From positions 18,338,241 to 18,402,240 of the forward strand of contig CM049318.1 of assembly GCA_026874595.1 (NCBI GenBank): a stretch of DNA of 64,000 nt, in the 5' to 3' direction. Position numbers and translations under genes: made by a program. This document shows, in pieces, positions 1-10,940 of the stretch. Within the stretch, counting starts at the first letter, position 1; each line of letters starts with the position of its first letter. This DNA is from Sipunculus nudus. Lineage: Eukaryota > Annelida > Sipuncula > Golfingiida > Sipunculidae. Under the pieces are notes generated by a model. That model saw only the letters and a list, made by a program, of their open reading frames with translations. It did no database searches and was not told the DNA's origin.

Positions 1-81
1 GAACATTTAGTAATATCAGACAAGGCACCACCAGAATACATGCAGTGCTCTCCGTCTCTGTATTATAGAAGCGTATACTGC
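1..81 (+). CDS. Gene A exon 1 (partial, open at window edge)
   Basis: The frame beginning at base 1 is open for 27 codons and ends TAC TGC before a strong donor (GTAAGT at 82). It exits in phase 0. Its true start is outside the window. Confidence 0.5.
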
Positions 82-3000
82 GTAAGTATGATGTACTGAC
101 ATTTTTCGTCTGATGCATTTATGTTAAGATTCTTCTTCGATGAAATAATTACGATTGCCTGATAAATAATAATTTTATGTTTATCCACATTTCGGGAAGA
201 CTGTTATGTGTCTTTATTTTTTTCTAAAAGAAAGGCGATTTCCAGTTTCTGCACTAGTAAATTTATTATCAACTGCGCTTGTGTGTACAGCGCCACCTGA
301 CATCATTTTCTTAACTCCATCCCACAAATGTCTGACACGATCATTATTATCATTTCTACCACACGTTTTGTAGGTTTGTCTCTCTATTCTGTTTTATTTA
401 GCGGGATGTCTAATGACATCCACATACCCTAGACTCCCTAGACATACCCAGCAGTCTGCGTCCATAATTAATGCTAAAACATGGACGTTTCTTCTCGTTA
501 AAGGGTGCATCACTATTAACTCTGCGGTATCAAAATTACATTTCTAAGCCCAAGATTGTACTAAGAGGTATTCGATGGGTCTTGTATAATGCCTACATGA
601 CAAATCGATATGTAAATATTACCTGAGCAAATGAAGTGATCAAAGGTGGGGTCCCCTCTCCTTCATTGCCTACTGGCTATTCCAGGCAAAATGTGGATTG
701 TTATCAAATCGATTTTTTAAGTATCGCTGTGTGATTGTTTTGCCTGCACTGGTCCACATTTTAGTTGTCACCAATATTAATTCCATTCGCAGTGTAAATT
801 TCGATTGCTTTCTCAAGCTTACTTAAGGTTCCAATAAATTAATCTTTAATATCCGTTTCCTAACGCTTAAGTCACGGCGATTAAATGAACAAAAATGTAA
901 AACGAATCGTCTGTTAATTTGAGGGATACAGGGCATAAACGATTTTACATAAGAATTAGTGGCTGAATACAGACACAGAGCAATTTTTCCACATTATGGA
1001 TACTGCTCCACAGGACAGACCATAAAACATCTTTAGAAATAGATATATCGCTTTTAGCCATAAATATATAATAAACATGAATAGAAGCTAGAATGGATTT
1101 TCGCCCCTAAATCAACATGGTCGCCTGTAAAATAATATTAAATGTGTATCGATAGGATTTTTTTATATAACACCTTTCCTGCAATTTATTATATCTCAAA
1201 AGTATGAAGGTTGAAAGCAATGCAACAAGATCAATGTGATTTTTTTCATTTGCTGACCCTTTTCTATTATTTCATACCCTAGGCACTACGCATAGCAAAC
1301 CACTGTGCAACCAACTAACACACACTCTTCTAGTTTCTTAACATTTAAATTTATGTCTTATTATATTATATTATATTATACTTTGTTATTAGTAATCTCC
1401 CGTCCCGTATTTTAACAGACATCACAAATTTTTCCACGATGTGAGATGACTGCCCTTACATGTACCCTTAACGAATTTTATTTTCTCGTAAGTGTCCTAT
1501 TAACAATTCGCTTTGTTTTGTTAAATCGAATATGTCGATTTAGCTTTACTTGTGGCTTAATTTTCTTTTAAGGTTCACAACGCATGCATGGTACAAACCA
1601 ATAATTCCGTGAACTCCATATTCAAATACCGTGCGAAACTTTGGAATGGCATGGAATTAATGTGGAGCAGAGTAGATTTTTCACGAGGTCTGGCTTTCAT
1701 ATCTTACGATTTTAAGCAATAGAAATATCTGATGGTTCTTGAGATGTAAACATAAATGATTATCATTGCAATAGTTTCAAGTTAAATTCAGTAGATAACT
1801 TTAACACCTTTTAATAAACATTGCATAATATGGTAGGTAATTCAAACGTAAAATAAGTTTCTGTTTAATTTCCTTTTTTGTATAGACAGCTGGATTGTCG
1901 ATTTCACAAACATTATGAGAAAAGTGCAAGACATTTCTAACAACTTTGTAAGTTTTCTCACTAGTTATTCTTACTCTTTAAAAAAATAGTGTTTGCAAGA
2001 GCATTTTATCAACTATTTTAAATAACTTGGAATTTTGCTATTCGTATGAATTCATGTATACACATATACATATATCATATATGACATTAGCTTACATACA
2101 ATGTATATATCTGTTTTGCCGCTCTTTCTTCATTACATTCTTTTTATTTCTCTTCTCTTCTTATTATTTTTTTGTATCCAAATTTTATGAAAAAAATTCC
2201 TAAATTTTTGTTCCTGTTTCATCCTTTTAAAATGCTGTTTAACCTTTGACACTTAGTTTTTTCCCGTGGTTGATACACGCCTTGCTTGAACATAATTAAA
2301 ACTTGATTTATGGACTGTTTATGATCCGTTACCAGAAAAATACCGAAAATTAGTGGTTTATCTATAACGGGAGGTAACAAAATGCTTGCCTCTTCTAGCC
2401 AAGTTATTAACCGTAGATAAAGTATGACTGTCACAGGCCATTTACGAATAAGAGAAGATATAATTTCTGGTTGAGAAAAGCAATATGTACACATACGTGT
2501 TCCACAAAGACACCCTTTATATCACATATCATTACAAAGTAAAACAGTATGTACAAGTCTAAACTGAAACTGCCTAAAGTAAGCATCAAACTTAGCATCA
2601 AAGGCGCCATACACTTGCTTTGATTTAGTAATGTATATCGTTTCCATCCATCCCTTTTATAAAAATGTGATAAATACAAGAAGTTTGAATGGTATTCTTT
2701 TCCTCACATGAAAATTCAGTCCAGTTCTTAGATATTGCTTCGACCAAGCAATGCCAGTTCGGTTACTGTCATTGAATGAAACCTTCATTCCCAAAGGAAT
2801 ATCGCTTGACTGCGTTATGCTTCCAGTATTGATTACTCAAGCTGAATGTATACCCAGTGCACTAAGCTCTCTATTATACAAGGAATGTTCTGTCTTTGTA
2901 ATTCGCTTATTATGCCACAGAGGTTGTATCAGTACTTTTTTTAAGGATTCACGCTTTCGTAACTGGCCCAAGCTTTAAACACTCTGGCATCAAAGGTCGG

Positions 3001-3436
3001 CATTTTCTTGGTAAAGCTCTTATATCATAATATGAGCGGACAATGGTAACTCCTTATTTTGAAAAAAAAAATAAACTAATTATATATTTTTAAATTATAT
3101 GTATATAGCTTGGTAAATTCTGTGACTGCTTGGGCGAGGAAGTAACAAATTTTCTCGCAACTGCCGGAACATGTCCAAATCTTACGCAGGTAGGCACTTT
3201 TACCTCATCTTTTTACTATACTTTAGTTAATACATAGCGGTTTCATAATGTGTATTAATATCTAAATATTTTCATTTGTAAATTTCATTTGAAGATGAGT
3301 ACTCCCACTGTAGCCTGTTACATCGAAACAGACACAAGCCTCAATCAAGAACGCAGTATTTTGCCGAAGAGCCCTCGAGCTTTTAATAAACTCTATTGGG
3401 CCTTTCTTGTCGATCAGGCTGATTTTTACTGGGCAG
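1..3436 (+). CDS. Gene A: unrecognised multi-exon gene, 5' end outside window (exons 1-81, 1419-1487, 1573-1687, 1886-1947, 3109-3189, 3295-3436)
   Basis: Six short open segments, each between GT-AG splice signals, follow one another in compatible phase for 550 nt without a stop. The first is open from base 1, so the gene begins left of the window. The last ends with one spare base, so more exons lie downstream. Translated segments contain about eight cysteines (for example PPEYMQCSP, FPRCEMTALTC and GKFCDCLGEE) and a WAFLVDQADFYW stretch. This suggests an extracellular or lumenal domain, but no signal peptide or membrane segment is visible here. I do not recognise the family. The weakest point is the donor of exon 3 (GAG then GTCTGG). 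The exon boundaries are my reading of the sequence; RNA evidence would settle them. Confidence 0.5.
1419..1487 (+). CDS. Gene A exon 2
   Basis: The acceptor is a T-rich stretch ending in AACAG at 1418 and the donor is GTAAGTG at 1488. Of the three frames only phase 0 is open. It gives 23 codons with two cysteines (PRCEMTALTC) and matches the phase-0 exit of exon 1. Confidence 0.5.
1573..1687 (+). CDS. Gene A exon 3 (donor uncertain)
   Basis: The acceptor is TTTTCTTTTAAG ending at 1572. Phase 0 is open for 38 codons (contains KYRAKLWNGMELMW). The proposed donor GTCTGG at 1688 is weak but leaves the one-base overhang that exon 4 needs. Another donor nearby cannot be excluded. Confidence 0.4.
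1886..1947 (+). CDS. Gene A exon 4
   Basis: A long pyrimidine tract (CCTTTTTTGTATAG) precedes the exon and GTAAGTTTTC follows it, so both sites are good. Two of three frames have stops. The open one takes two bases to finish a codon, then reads 20 codons (WIVDFTNIMRKVQDI) and exits in phase 0. Confidence 0.5.
3109..3189 (+). CDS. Gene A exon 5
   Basis: The acceptor is GTATATAG at 3108, AT-rich with a poor pyrimidine tract. The donor is CAG followed by GTAGGC at 3190. It is exactly 27 codons in phase 0 with three cysteines (KFCDCLGEEV, AGTCPNLT). Phase agrees with exon 4. Confidence 0.45.
3295..3436 (+). CDS. Gene A exon 6
   Basis: The acceptor is TTTGAAG at 3294 and the donor is GCAG followed by GTATGT at 3437. 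Phase 0 in gives 47 codons (RAFNKLYWAFLVDQADFYW), with a one-base overhang out. An ATG opens the exon, but the chain of compatible upstream exons suggests it is internal. No convincing next exon was found downstream. Confidence 0.45.
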
Positions 3437-3650
3437 GTATGTGCTTAACGTGTATGCTTTATATTTCTTATACAAACTTTTCTTGGTAGTAGCAATGTTA
3501 TACCCTTCCCTGACAGTTACATTGTTTAGTTAAAATGGGTACAAATGCTGAATTAACGAGGTACATTCTATATGACCACAAAGTGAAAGTCTATAATAAA
3601 TAAATTCCCCAAAACGACTCGTCCCTGCAGCCTTTGTTAGGTCGATAAAC

Positions 3651-4222
3651 AGTTTCTTATTAGTAAAGCCAATGTAGTTAATATGAAGCAACCAAAAATC
3701 TTTATTGACCAGTGAGATTAATCAAAACTGTACGTCGTGGATATAATTAATGGTAGATCCGATTGAAGCATGACGCAAACATACCTAGACCGGTCTGGCC
3801 ATTTATAAATGATGTAATGTACTGGTTGGAGCCTCCTCGCAACACGATGTTTACTTATTACCTAATGGATACATAATTGAGGTTTAGTTCACCAGGTGGG
3901 ACCAGAATATGTGTCCACTCAACGGGAAGGGGATAAAAAGTTTCTTGTCAGTAAAGCCAATGTAGTTAATATGAAGCAACCAAAAATCTTTATTGACCAG
4001 TGAGATTAATCAAAACTGTACGTCATGGATATAGTTAATGGTAGATCCGATTGAAGCATGACGCAAACATACCTAGACCGGTCTGGCCATTTATTAATGA
4101 TGTAATGTACTGGTTTGAGCCTCCTCGCAACACGATGATAACGCATTACCTAATGGATACATAATTGAGGTTCAGTTCACCATGTGGGGCCAGAATATGT
4201 GTCCACTAAACGGAAAAGGGAG
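3651..4222. repeat. Tandem duplication of a 288-bp unit
   Basis: The unit at 3651-3938 recurs directly at 3939-4222 with only scattered substitutions. Both contain AAGCCAATGTAGTTAATATG, ACCTAGACCGGTCTGGCC and GGATACATAATTGAGG at the same spacing. No coding potential is evident. Confidence 0.85.
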
Positions 4223-4341
4223 GGGAATACTTCTACGATGTTTAAATGCCTGATATAAACACCAAACATAATCTAAACTGGACCATGAAAGGGAGGGTTT
4301 TATTTTTAAGTGCCAGCTAAATCGAGCAGATCGTTAGGCGA

Positions 4342-4344
<3 letters not shown>

Positions 4345-4404
<60 letters not shown>
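4345..4404. repeat. Compound (CT)n(TA)n microsatellite
   Basis: About 18 CT dinucleotides run directly into about 12 TA dinucleotides. Confidence 0.9.
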
Positions 4405-6284
4405 ATCCTTACTGAAATGAAGAAAACCTATATAAAAATCATTTTACACGTTAATACGGCCTATTAAATCCAGGTTGTGCATTTCACGGAGAATGATTCG
4501 TTACTGATGGTGATTTTCAGATTGACCTCCCAGGTGACGCTTTTCGAAGAATTCCATGCAGTGGCAAAACGAAAATGTTTCAAAATACATGTACACTGAA
4601 GGATGTAAAATCGTAAAGAAGCAATTATGCGATAGTGATAAAGGATTGGTTCAAAGTGGGGGAACATAAAAAATGGGCACTATAATTTTGTATAGTTTTA
4701 TGGAATAATGGGGGTTCATGTGTGTCGGGTTTTCTTGGGTTAGTAGTTACGGTACCGGTTTAATTATTTGATATAGTTATAGCAAGTATAATTAACATAA
4801 ATATATCTATAATTATTAACAAGGTGAAAATATATTTCGTGGATATAAAAGACCAAGAATATTTTTTTTTTCTATTTCGTTATTTTGTTTCCCTAAATTC
4901 CATTCTAGAGTCAAAAATTCATAATTATTTTGCGTTTATCATCGAACGCAATTCTATAAGACGTAGTTGCATCAGATTACTTTATGTGCTAAAGTATTGG
5001 TCATTGGTTTTTAACAGTCTGAAATGTTTGATAATGATTAATAAAAAAATATACGAATGAGGGATAATGTATATTGTTTTACTCCATGTGAGATAAACTT
5101 GAAATCGGAGACCCATACCTGTCAAAGGACCATTTAACAAGCCATGGGCATTTATGGCGGTTCAGGGGTAATATTTACTCTATATCTCAACGAATTATCC
5201 CCCAGTGGAAAATAATCCAAGCCATTGTAAAACAAGAAACTAAGTTGTATAATGTAAATTCATTGGCTGCATTTGCACTCAGTTGTCTAAATACGTCACT
5301 TGTTCAGCTTATATAAGACGTACTGTAAATCCCTTAATTAACCGAACCGGACTGCTGTTGAAGTGCAATTCAAAAACGAAGAAAAATATTATTTACATCC
5401 ATATACATAGAGGATAAGGAAATGAACTTGAATCAATATGTGCGTCATATGAAAATTAAATCAACATCGCATACAGGAATATATGCGCCAAGTTTAAGAT
5501 AGTGGGTTTTCATTTACTGTGGTTGGTTTTATATTCGTGTGGCTGAAATTTTCTTCATTTTGAACGTTTTGTGATGGAGGGTTTCAGTTTCTCGATGCAC
5601 CAGAACTAATAAAATCTAAGAAAAACAGTATTTGTATTGATTTTAAATTTAGAATTACAATACCTCACTAATTCTGGTTCAATCATTAACCTTTGACTTG
5701 GGCCACAGTCGATATGTCTCCCCTGTGCATGTTTACAGCGTATTTTACAATAATTAATGCTTGTATGCATCCATGGGCCAGTTTCGATACAATCCACAGG
5801 TTATTTTGCTGATTTTTGTTTCTAGAGGTGTGATAACTAATCTGTTTATGCAGATGCGGGACCCCCCCCCCCCCCCACCCCTTGTGCATCTTATACCCCA
5901 GAGTTTCATAGTATTTTTATGATTTTTTTTCAGATTCACAAATTTCGCGAAATTAAAACCCTAAGTAATTTCCATAACGGGCAATTTGTACTTCTTATTT
6001 CAGCACCCCAGTGAGGTCTACATTACTATTCACATTATGATGTTTGATTTAGGATAAATGAGATTTAACTGGTTCCCATCACAACAGATTAATACTTCCC
6101 GACAGAATAGATGCCAGATTCATGATTCCACGCTTCTTTAATCCTGACGCGATCCTTTTCCCACACACTGTATTCTAACATGTGGAGTATCCAAGCATTT
6201 TATTAACATTTTTTTCTCTCAAGATCCAGAGCAGTTGCGTCAATTTTTCTTCCTGGGTGTGTGTGTGGGGGGGGGGGGGTGACT

Positions 6285-6330
<46 letters not shown>

Positions 6331-6719
6331 ATTTAGCGTCTTTTTGACACATTTCAAATATACTGACGTCTGTATGACACATTTCAAATATATTCATTAA
6401 TCACATTAAATATATAACAACTAAGTATCAGATTTAGAAAACAAACTATTATATAATAATATAAGTTAATTCCAAACAAGGTTCCGGTATAATATATCAT
6501 AGTTAAATCATTAATGGAACCAATTGCAATCGTTCTAATTATTAACATATTTAATTTGCAATACATAAATATTATTCTGTGAAGAGTGTGGAGGGAGCGG
6601 GGTGATATCATTGACCTTTCCCCTCCCCTTTCCAAAATGTGTGGAGGGGGATATATACCCTACCCCCATTTATACTGGCTGGAATCATAAGCTTAAATAC
6701 GTCCTGGACAGTATCAATG
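4405..6719. other. Region without recognised genes; homopolymers and a TA tract
   Basis: AT-rich sequence with no convincing exon on either strand. It holds a 15-C run at 5862-5876, a 13-G run at 6267-6279 preceded by (TG)n, and a (TA)n tract at about 6291-6328. The short open frames around the TA tract encode only Ile-Tyr repeats and are artefacts. Confidence 0.6.
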
Positions 6720-6760
6720 GTTAATTTGGGATACGTTGGGCATCTATCAAAGAGAAAGAC

Positions 6761-6943
6761 TTGTCAAAAGACCCGGAGGAATACGACCTCATGAACGTGT
6801 ACCTACACAACTTGTTAGAAGTAGAAAATGAGCACATGCTTTCAGGCACAAGACCATATGCTGAGCGAAAGAAACAACTGACTAACGTCGACATCCGACA
6901 CAGGCAGTACCTCATGGTGAAACCCATGAGACCGAAACCGTAG
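6761..6943 (+). pseudogene. Open fragment of unknown protein at the left of the virus-like remnant
   Basis: A 60-codon open stretch with good codon texture and charged, helical composition (contains LLEVENEHML and RHRQYLMVKP). It ends in a stop just before the next fragment in another frame. The frame is also open upstream of the ATG. I do not recognise the protein. Its position and composition place it with the element. Confidence 0.4.
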
Positions 6944-6945
6944 CG

Positions 6946-7405
6946 GGATTTAGGTTTAATAGATATAAATCAGGATACTATCTCTCATTGAACGAAGCGC
7001 TTGCAAATATCTTAGGATACCCTAAAGCGTTGAGAATGGGAGCAGACATAGAGAATACAGAGTCAAGTAAAGTAGAACATAAAAGAAGCTCTGTCCTCCA
7101 CTGGCCCATACATAATGCGGTGGTGAACCCTAACCGTGGCCTCTACTGCTGTGGATCTTCGCTGACGGACTGGTGGAACACACTTTGCTCGGTGGAGCAA
7201 AAGCTTTCCTACTGCGCTACGTGGTGGACGGGGAGCGTTTCACATTTAACGACTTCATCTCTTTTTTCAGTTTAACACACTGGATTTTGTTAAAATGAAA
7301 TATATACGCGAATCGTCACAAATGATGGTGGAAGTCCGTAACGCACTAGGGAGGCCGTCATTCTTTCAGAAAACAGAAACACCACCTGAGGCTACCTCTT
7401 CAGCC
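6946..7405 (+). pseudogene. C-terminal part of a virus-like element protein (first relative)
   Basis: The fragment opens with FRFNRYKSGYYLSL and ALANILGY, then NPNRGLY, and continues in a shifted frame with LLRYVVDGERFTF. The NRGLY…LLR pattern is characteristic of an uncharacterised protein carried by virus-like elements in cnidarians, molluscs and worms. At least one frameshift near 7150 and one near 7275 break it. Its function is unknown; a structural role is only a guess from context. Confidence 0.45.
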
Positions 7406-7878
7406 CTTCATCGTGACTCTCGATGACAGAGGGGAGCTGACCGTGATAACAACGTCGGACAACTTTTGGGACGGAAACGTAATGAGTCACTATCAAAACA
7501 TAGTTTACCCGCCGCTGAGCCATAAGGGAGACATATACGAGGTGGTACTCCTGACCATGACACACCCACGCCTGTCATGTGCTGTCTAGCTGGGTATATA
7601 TACGTGCATCTGCCGGGGTTGGTGAGCAAAGGTCTGTATGAAAGGGCATGGGGTGATGTCGTGAGGGTCCAACCAGGAGAGCACAATTCTGACCTAACAG
7701 ACAGACACGTCACGGGACGCCTCAAAACCCATGGGTTTGGACACCTTCAGTGTTGGCCGGCGCAAAGAAGACGCTGGACACCATAAAAGTTCGGATTCTG
7801 GACGAAAAAGGGAACCGTGTTCTGTTTAAGTCGGGAGAGGGGAAACTGATGTGCTCCTTTCACTTCCGCCTTCGACCA
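7405..7878 (+). pseudogene. Second relative of the same virus-like protein, broken
   Basis: The N-terminal part reads VTLDDRGELTVITTSDN followed by KGDIYEVVLLTMTHPR. This matches the beginning of the family, where a Leu-rich strand is followed by an (I/W)EV…YP motif. The C-terminal end at about 7757-7878 (KVRILDEKGNRVLF, then CSFHFRLRP and a stop) matches the family's usual end. Stops and frame changes interrupt the middle, and the central part is shorter than usual. This is likely a tandem paralogue of the preceding fragment. Confidence 0.45.
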
Positions 7879-8215
7879 CAATAGGACCATAAGAAGTGCA
7901 GGCAGCCTATATATACGACTCCCCACTACGTGTTGCGGAGCAAGAGTGTCCTTATCGAGGAAACAGACAGTGAAGTCTTACCTCTGACGAGACAAATCGC
8001 CATGGTGGATGAAGAAATAAAAACTAAACTGTACGTGCTTGCCAAAAGTCTGAGAAAGATCTCTAAAAAATGACTGCAACACTTCTAAACGCTTTAAAGA
8101 TGGCCTTCGCTGAGCTGCAGCGAAAGTACAATGAAAATGAGACCAACATTAAGAAAAAGAATGACGGAAAAAAAAGCCAAAGAAGAGGGCCAGGACCCAC
8201 CACTTGAAACCAGAC

Positions 8216-8308
8216 ATGGCGTCGAGCGACAACATTGACCAAAACAAATTGGTAGGCACGACGAACCCTCCAGCGACTGAGATGGACGATTTAAGCAGTG
8301 AATAGATA
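8216..8308 (+). CDS. Small acidic open frame inside the virus-like remnant
   Basis: ATG to stop, 30 codons, acidic and Asn/Thr rich (MASSDNIDQNKLVG, ending DDLSSE). No family is recognised. In its position it could be a remnant of a small element gene or chance. Confidence 0.2.
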
Positions 8309-8431
8309 ACCGTTTCGTACCTTTCTTTGTCTGATATGAACAAGAAAAAAGATATATAAATGTACTGACCTGTCTTGTTATTCATTTGTACACGATAATC
8401 GTAGAAAACGTGCAAGGGAATGAATCACAAA

Positions 8432-8940
8432 ACATGATGATCGGCAGAAGGTATCAGAGAGGCAGCGGTGTTTATGTAGGCCGTCAGTACCAGAGGGGGC
8501 ACGGGGCCTTGGGTGGACACATCCCGTCAGTCCCACCTGGGTTCGCCACGGCAAGTACATGATAGGAAAGGTTGTTGGGGAATCTACTGTGCAGCGGCTT
8601 AAAACGGTTAGGGAGAAAAGCTCTTTCCTAGATGGGAAGGGTGGCCAAAACCGGACTGTCCAGAGGAATTAATAAACTGCCCGGCCTGGCCCAAGCCATA
8701 GGGTATAACAAATATATCCAGAAGCAAGCTAAGGTCTTCCTTCAGAAAAGGTGTCACCACACTGGCTTATAATCTGAACCAGATTCTGAAGTCTAGGAAG
8801 GGGCGTAAATTGGTGGCTCAGACTAACAAGGGCTTAAACAAAAAGCAATATCTGCCTTAAAAGACCTTGGGAGGAACGCCCTACAGCATGCCACCGCCAG
8901 TTCGAAGAATATCAACTGGAACATCGGGGGAAAACGCTAG
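8432..8940 (+). pseudogene. Small basic YQRGHG-repeat protein of the virus-like element, frameshifted
   Basis: The frame starts MMIGRRYQRGSGVYVGRQYQ and contains the repeated Tyr-Gln-Arg-Gly-(His/Ser)-Gly motif. Lys-rich, Gly-rich fragments follow in several frames to about 8940 (for example AISALKDLGRNALQ). Small basic proteins with this motif recur next to the protein described for 6946-7878 in invertebrate virus-like elements and may be nucleic-acid-packaging proteins; that role is inference. Frameshifts near 8520, 8650 and 8755 make it non-functional. Confidence 0.45.
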
Positions 8941-9185
8941 GATAAGCGGTGGGGTCCAGGTTGCGCAAACTGGTAACACGCAACAGCCCCACCTTGACCG
9001 CAGCTGTTAAGGGCCAGCGAAAGGTCCAGTAAAAGACCAAAGATATCCCAGAACTGGAGGAGACGCGTCAAGAAAAGGAAGAGAACAAACAACATTTTCT
9101 TCACTTCAAAAATAAATAAATAAGCAAAGAACAAAAAAGATCAAGACATGTGTAAACTGTAAATGTTATAGCTTTGTTTATCTGC

Positions 9186-9332
9186 ATGCGACAAAACTTA
9201 AATATTCCCATCTGTTCGGGAGGCAAAGATGTAGAAACCGGGGAAAGTGAAGTCCCTGACAAGTTGATAAACGACGAACTGATTATCGGGGAGGCCAAGA
9301 TGCAGCTCGAAATCACCGACGTTCGACTTTAA
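9186..9332 (+). pseudogene. Acidic open fragment at the right edge of the virus-like remnant
   Basis: About 45 codons open in one frame (KDVETGESEVPDKLIND, then IGEAKMQLEITDVRL and stop). Codon texture resembles the preceding fragments. It may be the start of the next element gene, but no family is recognised. Confidence 0.3.
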
Positions 9333-9444
9333 GAATGCAATCCCACAACATAACATTGAACAGAACGACATGTACATCAAATTTGAGGTGGCTCTGAAAA
9401 AAGGTGTACAGAAAAAATTTTAAATTCGCATATAAATAAGATAT

Positions 9445-9815
9445 ACCGGCTTCGTGGCTCGGGGGTAGAGCAAAGGGCTCAAAGCCAGGATATCTTGAGT
9501 TCGAATCTCGGTCGAGGCGGTGAGGTTTTTCACGGTCGGCCCCTACCCAGGGTGAGCACTCTGCAGACTTTATAGGGAGGTTGTGCCCAACAGTCGTGTT
9601 TCACTCGCAAACGAGTGTGCCTTTCGGGGGTTCTAACCCAGCAAAGGGGATGACACACATCCAGGACCCGCAGGAGTGATACACATAGGTTGGTTGACGC
9701 CAGAATTATCGCGTGTAAACCCCTATCACGTAGTCCGAAACCGGAATGGAATTCTGCAGATGTATATAATGATTAGTTAAGCAAGCATTAAAAAATGGAG
9801 GCGGTTACCTCCACA
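9445..9815 (+). mobile_element. tRNA-derived SINE (family 1, copy a)
   Basis: The head carries an A-box-like TGGCTCGGGGGTAGAGC near 9455 and a B box GAGTTCGAATCTC at 9497-9509. The body has CCGGAATGGAATTCTGCAGA, and the 3' tail has AAGCATTAAAAAATGGAGG and TTACCTCC. The body matches the copy at 34685-35047. The tail matches the SINE at 32847-33315. Confidence 0.8.
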
Positions 9816-10200
9816 AACACGCACACACAAATATGAACAAGACCTACAATAATTTTAACTCCAAACACAAAAATCGCCTAAAAGGCTTGTCTTTCTGAGA
9901 ATGGTCCAACTGAACTTGTCCAAGGTGTAATCTATCAAGCAATACCTACTCTGGTATTTAAATTAGTGTCCGATAACTAACAGAGTATAGGCCCCTCTGA
10001 CCTAATTGCAGGGTTTATGGTCATCTTACAAAGTATGGTCTGGATGCTACATCAGAAGGTTCTTGCTGTGAAGGGTACGTCCTGAGCATTACAGATGAAA
10101 GGAATCGCGATTCATGGCTTGTTACGAATTTGAGAGAAAATACAATTGCATGTGTACGGCCATTTAAATCATATAGAATCTTCATGATATGATTATAACC

Positions 10201-10940
10201 ATAAAGGGCTCCAATCACCTATCTGACCTTCATAAACTAAAGGTAATCATTTGGAGCTTTCATAAGCCAGAAAACGTGGATATCACCGCACACAGGCTGT
10301 TTGTTTTGCTTATATCAACTTGTTTATTATAAGATAATCATAACAAAATCAACAAGCAAATTCAAGGAATTATTGTTCCCCGCTTCCGCTTTCAATTGGT
10401 GACTAAGTGCAAATAATTTAACCACGCTCAACATCTGGCAGCACCTGGCAGTTACTGCAAAAACTCAAGTAACTTATGTCCGCCTAGTGACCCCTGTTGG
10501 TGCTTAGTGAAACTAAATGTGCCGATTCTTCATATCAAAAATGAAATATCATATTGTGTTATTATTTTTTGAGACAGACACTCTAAAACCAATCCCAGCC
10601 AAGTTAAGCATGAGATTAATCACGGACCCAAATGTGAATGAAATCAGATAATATTTAGGAAAGTTATCACACGAGGAAGCTTGGGACAATAAGGCGTCAA
10701 ATCAAATAAGAAGAGAGCTTTGCAAATGGCGTTTTGCAACCTAGAACCTTATAATTAGGTTTCATGTTTTTCCCGTTTATCAACATTGCTGTGTTTACAA
10801 ACATGTTGTTGATAAATAAGTTCATTCGTCCTTCACAGAGGCCTTATAAGAACTTTCCATAATCATAAAAATATACACGGAGTAAGCCAGAAATCACACA
10901 ATTCTTTTTTTTCAAAAGGCAGGTGAATTGGCATCTTTAA
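10201..10940 (-). mobile_element. TTAA-flanked MITE, copy C, with a nested insertion
   Basis: Ends are AGGGCTCCAATCACC and, inverted, GGTGAATTGGCATC. The right flank is TTAA and the left is ATAA, presumably a mutated TTAA. The body is the reverse complement of the copies at 17815-18288 and 42929-43398. It has about 270-300 bp of unrelated sequence inserted near 10375-10690. Confidence 0.65.

Larger units (their letters stand above)
6720..9430 (+). mobile_element. Decayed virus-like mobile element (Polinton/adintovirus-type gene cluster)
   Basis: A run of plus-strand reading-frame fragments, richer in GC than the flanks and broken by stops and frameshifts, resembles neighbouring genes I associate with virus-like elements of invertebrate genomes. 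They include two tandem relatives of an uncharacterised protein (6946-7405 and about 7405-7878) and a small basic protein with Tyr-Gln-Arg-Gly-His-Gly repeats (8432-8940). No polymerase, integrase or terminal inverted repeats were seen, so this is a partial, dead copy. The match is recalled family resemblance, not a database search. A SINE begins just after the last fragment. Confidence 0.5.

Noticed and set aside
6175-6400. Several frames with (IY)n
   Set aside because: Translation of a TA microsatellite next to a G-run. The same applies near 28300 and 56430.
9445-9520. Possible functional tRNA gene
   Set aside because: A and B boxes are present, but the acceptor and anticodon stems do not pair and a long SINE body follows.
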